Below, one piece after another: positions 59,943-64,000 of a DNA stretch of 64,000 nucleotides. The notes beneath the pieces were generated by a model. The model made no database searches and was not told the DNA's origin. It saw nothing but the letters and a program-made list of their open reading frames with translations. The translations under genes and the position numbers were made by a program. How positions within the stretch are numbered: the first letter of the stretch is position 1; every line of letters begins with the position of its first letter. Source of the DNA: Paenisporosarcina sp. FSL H8-0542 (lineage in GTDB: Bacteria > Bacillota > Bacilli > Bacillales_A > Planococcaceae); the NCBI RefSeq assembly GCF_038632915.1, contig NZ_CP152050.1:2821001-2885000 (forward strand), in the 5' to 3' direction.

Positions 59943-62900
59943 TTAAAATTCATTCATTTTATCCAATGCGCGGTATAACATAACTCCCGCTTCCGCACGT
60001 GTTGCATTTGCTTTCGGATCGAATTTGTTTCCTGAACGACCTGTGATGATGCCTAAACCTACTGCTTGTTTTACGGATACCTTGGCGAAATCGCCGATTG
60101 CTTTATCATCCGCAAATGATTTAGAAGAATCTACATCTTTTAGTAGTGTCGCATCTTGATATTTCACTGCACGAACAACGATTGCTGCAATTTCTTCACG
60201 TGTGATAAGCGCATCTGGATTGAACGAGTCTTTCGTTTTCCCGTTAACGATACCAGCACGGTATGCAGCTTCAATACCAGCAAAAGCCCATGCTTTGCTT
60301 GTTGGTACATCTTTGAATGTTCCTTGGTACTCATCAATCGGAAGATTCAACGCACGTGCAATCAATACAGCAAATTCAGCGCGTGTAATTTTACCTTCCG
60401 GGTTAAATGTTGCATCTGTTTTCCCGCTTGTGATTGAACGAGAAGCCAGTACTTCAATTTCATCTTGTGCCCAGTACTTTTGGATATCGCTAAATGTTTT
60501 CGCATGTTCGATTACTACGAATTTCGAGAAGTGATTTGTTTTGAAAACAAATTTCCCTTCGGAATACGTTCCACCGCTATAGTCCAACGTATGTTTTAAC
60601 TCATTCATGTAATAAGCTGCTACTTTACGTGGATCTTTTACGGTACTTGTTGTAGGAATTGTCAGTTTAACAGGTGCTGAGAACGAAGAAACAGTTGTCG
60701 TTTTCCCGTTTTTAACTGTTGAGATTGTGAATTCGTATGAAGCAGATACTGCACCCTCTACATCATCCGATTTCGATTTTTTCACGGTAACTGTCACACT
60801 ATCAGGTGATCCAGCCGCGATTGCTTTCACTACTGCATTAGGCACGTTTACTTCTGTGCTTCCTGAGTTTATCACTAATGGTTTTGAAGATTGAGCCACT
60901 GCATTAATTGACCCATAAGATATTTTCGCACTCACTTGAGGCTGAGCATCTGTCAATGCAGGCAATTCCACTTTAACTTCTTGTACTTGCGGATTGCTTG
61001 TTTGGTTCAAGATCGTCGAGTCATTTACCACTACTTCGCCAGGAGTTATTGGTGAAGGAGTCGGCGGTGTTACGATTACTTTATTTTGTACTATGACATC
61101 AACCGTTGTGGAATGACCTTCGTATTCTACGGTAATTTTCGTTGTTCCTGCAGCTTTTGCAGTTACCAAACCTTTTTCCACTGCAACAATTGAAAGGTTC
61201 TGAACTGAATACGATGCATCAGTCGTTACATTTTTAACGATATCTTCTTTTCCAGTTTCTTTCACTGTTTTCAGAACCGTTAATTGTTCTTTACCATCTA
61301 CTACTAGGTTAAGAGAATTTTTATTTGTGGATAATGATACAACAGGTAAAGCGACAACGTTCACTGTCATTTCTGTCGTTTTTCCACCATACGTAATCGT
61401 CACTTTTGAAGTTCCTACAGCTTTGGCTGTAATTTCTCCTTTATTGACCGATATGATCTCTTCTTTTTCAACAGCATAAGTCGCATCTGCTGTTACGTTC
61501 GTTACGATATCTTCTTTTCCGTCTTCCTGAATCACTTGTTCAACCGTGATTTGTTTCTTTCCTGATACTGGAAGGTCCACTGATTTAGGATTCACGGATA
61601 ATGATACAACTGGTTCTGGCTCGACAACTTCTTCAGTAACTGTTACTTCGAATGTCGTTGTGTGACCTTCGAATTGAACCGTTACGTTTGTTTTCCCTGC
61701 TGCTTTTGCCGTAACTAGCCCTTTTTCTACTGTTGCGATGGAGTCATTTTCGATCTCATATGTTGCATCAGCCGTTACGTCTGTCGTTACATCGGCTTTG
61801 CCTTCTTCTTTCACTGTTTTGCTGATTGTGATTTGCTCAGTGCCATCAACAATCAGTTCCACTGCCGCTTTGTTCGGTGCTAGAGATACAACCGGTTCAG
61901 GAACGACTACTTCATCCGTTACCGTTACTGCTACTGCTACTTCTTTTCCACCGTAAGAAACAGTGATTGTTGTTGAACCTTCTGCTACTGCTGTTACAAC
62001 GCCTTCAGAAACCGTTACAACGTTTTCATCCGCAACTGTATATGTTGCTTGTGCCGTTACGTCTTCTTCCGTCGCTTCACCTTCAGGAGGTGTTGTTGTT
62101 TGTGTAACTTGTAATGTTGCAGTATCGCCTGTTGTCATATCAAGAGCTGATTGATCTACAGAAAGTGTAATCACAGCATCAGGTGGATCTACTTCACTGA
62201 TCATCACTTTTTCACCGACGTTGCCAGCTGCATCTTCCACGATGACTTTCACTGAGTCCGTTACTGCATTGAACCCTGAAACAGGGAATGCATATGAACC
62301 ATCTTGCTCCAATTCGAATGGAACCGGATGTTCCTCAACGCCATCTTTAGAGACTACGTAAGAAGCAGATAGCTTATCATTCAAATCGAATTCAAGGCCA
62401 TACAACGATAATTCTTCGTTGTAGTCCAAATATTTATCAGTCACTTTTCCAGTTGCCTGGCCTCTTACAACAGAGCCTGCGATTTCCGGTTTTGTTGTCT
62501 TAACAATAATCGGTCCTACATAGTCCCCAATATCTTCTTGTCCAGCCGTTGCTGAGAAGTCTATTGTGTATAATCCGTCTGGAATCGTTGTTGCCGGTTT
62601 TGCGCCCCACGGTTTGTATTGACCTTTAATCGGTAGTTTATAAGATCCTGCCGCTAAAGATGATGCTGCATGCAAGTATCCGATATAGCCATCGCCAAAT
62701 TCCCCACCTTTAGGATTCATGATGTCCCAAAGCTCGATAAAGTTCGTTGTAACAGCACCAGTCAGTTTGAATGTCAGTTCCGCTGCATCTTGTACACCGT
62801 CCCCATTAAATGACAAGTCTGTCTCAGTAATATTCATGTCTTGTATTTCTGCAGAAGCTACTGCACCGCTGAAATCAGCTGCGAATGGCAATGAAATTTC

Positions 62901-64000
62901 TGTTTTTCCACCCTTAATGTGGATGTATCCAAGAAGTTCAGAACCTTTTGGAGCTTCCGCTTTTGAAGCAGTCAATGTGACATTCAGCAGTTGCTCGCCA
63001 TTTAATGTGAAAGCCGTTTTATCGACTGTCAGCTTCGCGTCGCCAAATGATTTTGTAACATCTACTGATACTGCATAATCTCCACCGTCACCTGCCATAT
63101 CCTTAACCCGGATTTGTTTAGTGACAGAAAGATTTTCTTTTAATGATTGAGGACCGAATGTAACTGTCCCTTTTAAGTTATCCACTATTTGTCCGCTACC
63201 GTTAAGAGTAGCTTTGTCTAGTGCATACGCGAGTGCACCTGGATGTGCAGCTGCATAAGCATCCACACGGCCAGCACCTTGAGCAAATACATCGTATTTT
63301 TGTGTATTCAGGATTTTTGCTGTATTGGAAAGTGCCACTTTCACGTCAAACGCATTCCAGTCTGGATTTGCTTGTTTAACAAGTGCCACGATTCCCGCGA
63401 TATGTGGTGTAGCCATTGATGTTCCTGTATAACGATCATAAGCTTGGTCATATGAAACATCCGGATAATCTTCTTTGTACATCGCGATTGATGACATAAT
63501 GTTTGTGCCCGGCGCTGTTACATCCGGTTTGATATCAAAGTTCGGTGTAGATGGACCACGTGAACTTGAATCATTTACATCGTCACCAAGTGTTTTTGCT
63601 TCACCATACTTGCCGAACGAAACTGTGCCTGCACCATTTTTCAATGCTGCACGGATTGCATCTCCGTCTGTTTGGGACAAATCAAACGTTGGAATGAATC
63701 CGAATGAATCACCAAGGAATACACCTGATTCATTTGGAGCATTTGTTCCGCCTGCGAAGTTGTGAATCAGTACTCCAACTGCGCCATTCTCTTTTGCAAA
63801 TGCAATCTTGTCAACAAAGGCAATTGCACCACGTGAGACAAGTACAACTTTACCATTCACGTCAAGGCCATTATAGTCAGTAGCTGTCCCGTTTCCAGGA
63901 ACTGCAACCAATGGTAGTTCTCCTTGAAGTTGTGTAGCCAAGTCTTTACCAAAAGTCGTTCCCATCAATTGCAATTGTTTGGAAAACTTATAGTTACCAA
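59943..64000 (-). CDS. Subtilisin-like serine protease (S8, Vpr-like) with four Big_2 domains and SLH anchor (partial; N-terminus outside window)
   Basis: The frame is open to the right edge, so at least 1352 residues are present and the signal, propeptide and catalytic Asp and His lie outside. Visible from the edge: a PA domain (VVLVSRGAIAFVDKIAFAKE), the catalytic Ser in YTGTSMATPHIAG, beta modules (FNGDGVQDAAELTFKL; DIMNPKGGEFGDGYIGYLHA), four Big_2 domains, a pre-SLH beta module (PALTDAQPQVSAKISYG) and three SLH repeats. The pre-SLH and SLH parts are nearly the same as in the 49546 nuclease. It is likely a surface-anchored protease. Confidence 0.92.
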   Translation of the reverse strand, partial: GNYKFSKQLQLMGTTFGKDLATQLQGELPLVAVPGNGTATDYNGLDVNGKVVLVSRGAIAFVDKIAFAKENGAVGVLIHNFAGGTNAPNESGVFLGDSFGFIPTFDLSQTDGDAIRAALKNGAGTVSFGKYGEAKTLGDDVNDSSSRGPSTPNFDIKPDVTAPGTNIMSSIAMYKEDYPDVSYDQAYDRYTGTSMATPHIAGIVALVKQANPDWNAFDVKVALSNTAKILNTQKYDVFAQGAGRVDAYAAAHPGALAYALDKATLNGSGQIVDNLKGTVTFGPQSLKENLSVTKQIRVKDMAGDGGDYAVSVDVTKSFGDAKLTVDKTAFTLNGEQLLNVTLTASKAEAPKGSELLGYIHIKGGKTEISLPFAADFSGAVASAEIQDMNITETDLSFNGDGVQDAAELTFKLTGAVTTNFIELWDIMNPKGGEFGDGYIGYLHAASSLAAGSYKLPIKGQYKPWGAKPATTIPDGLYTIDFSATAGQEDIGDYVGPIIVKTTKPEIAGSVVRGQATGKVTDKYLDYNEELSLYGLEFDLNDKLSASYVVSKDGVEEHPVPFELEQDGSYAFPVSGFNAVTDSVKVIVEDAAGNVGEKVMISEVDPPDAVITLSVDQSALDMTTGDTATLQVTQTTTPPEGEATEEDVTAQATYTVADENVVTVSEGVVTAVAEGSTTITVSYGGKEVAVAVTVTDEVVVPEPVVSLAPNKAAVELIVDGTEQITISKTVKEEGKADVTTDVTADATYEIENDSIATVEKGLVTAKAAGKTNVTVQFEGHTTTFEVTVTEEVVEPEPVVSLSVNPKSVDLPVSGKKQITVEQVIQEDGKEDIVTNVTADATYAVEKEEIISVNKGEITAKAVGTSKVTITYGGKTTEMTVNVVALPVVSLSTNKNSLNLVVDGKEQLTVLKTVKETGKEDIVKNVTTDASYSVQNLSIVAVEKGLVTAKAAGTTKITVEYEGHSTTVDVIVQNKVIVTPPTPSPITPGEVVVNDSTILNQTSNPQVQEVKVELPALTDAQPQVSAKISYGSINAVAQSSKPLVINSGSTEVNVPNAVVKAIAAGSPDSVTVTVKKSKSDDVEGAVSASYEFTISTVKNGKTTTVSSFSAPVKLTIPTTSTVKDPRKVAAYYMNELKHTLDYSGGTYSEGKFVFKTNHFSKFVVIEHAKTFSDIQKYWAQDEIEVLASRSITSGKTDATFNPEGKITRAEFAVLIARALNLPIDEYQGTFKDVPTSKAWAFAGIEAAYRAGIVNGKTKDSFNPDALITREEIAAIVVRAVKYQDATLLKDVDSSKSFADDKAIGDFAKVSVKQAVGLGIITGRSGNKFDPKANATRAEAGVMLYRALDKMNEF

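Noticed and set aside
1-64000. tRNA, rRNA and known riboswitch genes
   Set aside because: No cloverleaf, rRNA core sequence or T-box/riboswitch-like conserved block was recognised in any gap.

Overview
The window looks like the chromosome of a low-to-mid GC Gram-positive of the Bacillales, most likely a Planococcaceae member (Sporosarcina, Paenisporosarcina or Psychrobacillus type). The evidence is a comK homologue, strong AAGGAGG-type ribosome binding sites, frequent TTG and GTG starts, CcpA-type operators, a Firmicute-style Wzz / tyrosine kinase / PHP phosphatase capsule module, and a run of very large exported proteins ending in S-layer homology (SLH) domains. Almost every gene is on the minus strand, so operons read from right to left. 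The genus is inference; no rRNA or other marker is present.

Region 1 (1-8200) is metabolic. A GntR regulator, a class III CoA-transferase, an HMG-CoA lyase and a complete TRAP transporter (DctP, DctQ, DctM; DctM cut by the window edge) form a tight operon. It could import, activate and cleave a branched dicarboxylate such as 3-hydroxy-3-methylglutarate. After a small membrane / sunset-domain gene split by an in-frame stop come an acetyl-CoA hydrolase/CoA-transferase and its LytTR-family regulator, with period 20-21 bp repeats between them.

Region 2 (8200-25700) is a mixed accessory stretch. It holds a serine hydrolase, a membrane protein, an AT-rich orphan gene, a giant cell-wall amylase-pullulanase with three LacI/CcpA-like operators upstream, a SEC-C protein, a sigma-70-like factor, comK (apparently with a rare start codon), a gamma carbonic anhydrase and an orphan membrane histidine kinase. 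Between them lie gene remains: the last 40 codons of an Ntox50-type polymorphic toxin with two immunity-like genes, a frameshifted serine-resolvase tail, and an unidentified frameshifted ORF.

Region 3 (25740-42060) is an exopolysaccharide/capsule operon read leftward from a promoter near 42040: Wzz, BY-kinase, PHP phosphatase, UDP-sugar 4,6-dehydratase, GalU, DegT aminotransferase, phosphoglycosyl transferase, GNAT, ATP-grasp ligase, glycosyltransferases, Wzy polymerase, Wzx flippase and GalE. The gene set suggests a 4-amino-6-deoxy sugar that is acylated and perhaps amino-acylated. The glycosyltransferase/Wzx/Wzy core is markedly more AT-rich.

Region 4 (42200-64000) is an island of five giant exported proteins: two paralogous nucleases, a protease-less SLH protein and two subtilases (the last cut by the window edge). 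They share SLH anchors, Big_2 repeats, a module before the SLH domains, nearly identical terminators, and in two gaps a degenerate repeat array of about 19-21 bp period. This is a locally duplicated set for degrading and scavenging macromolecules at the cell wall.
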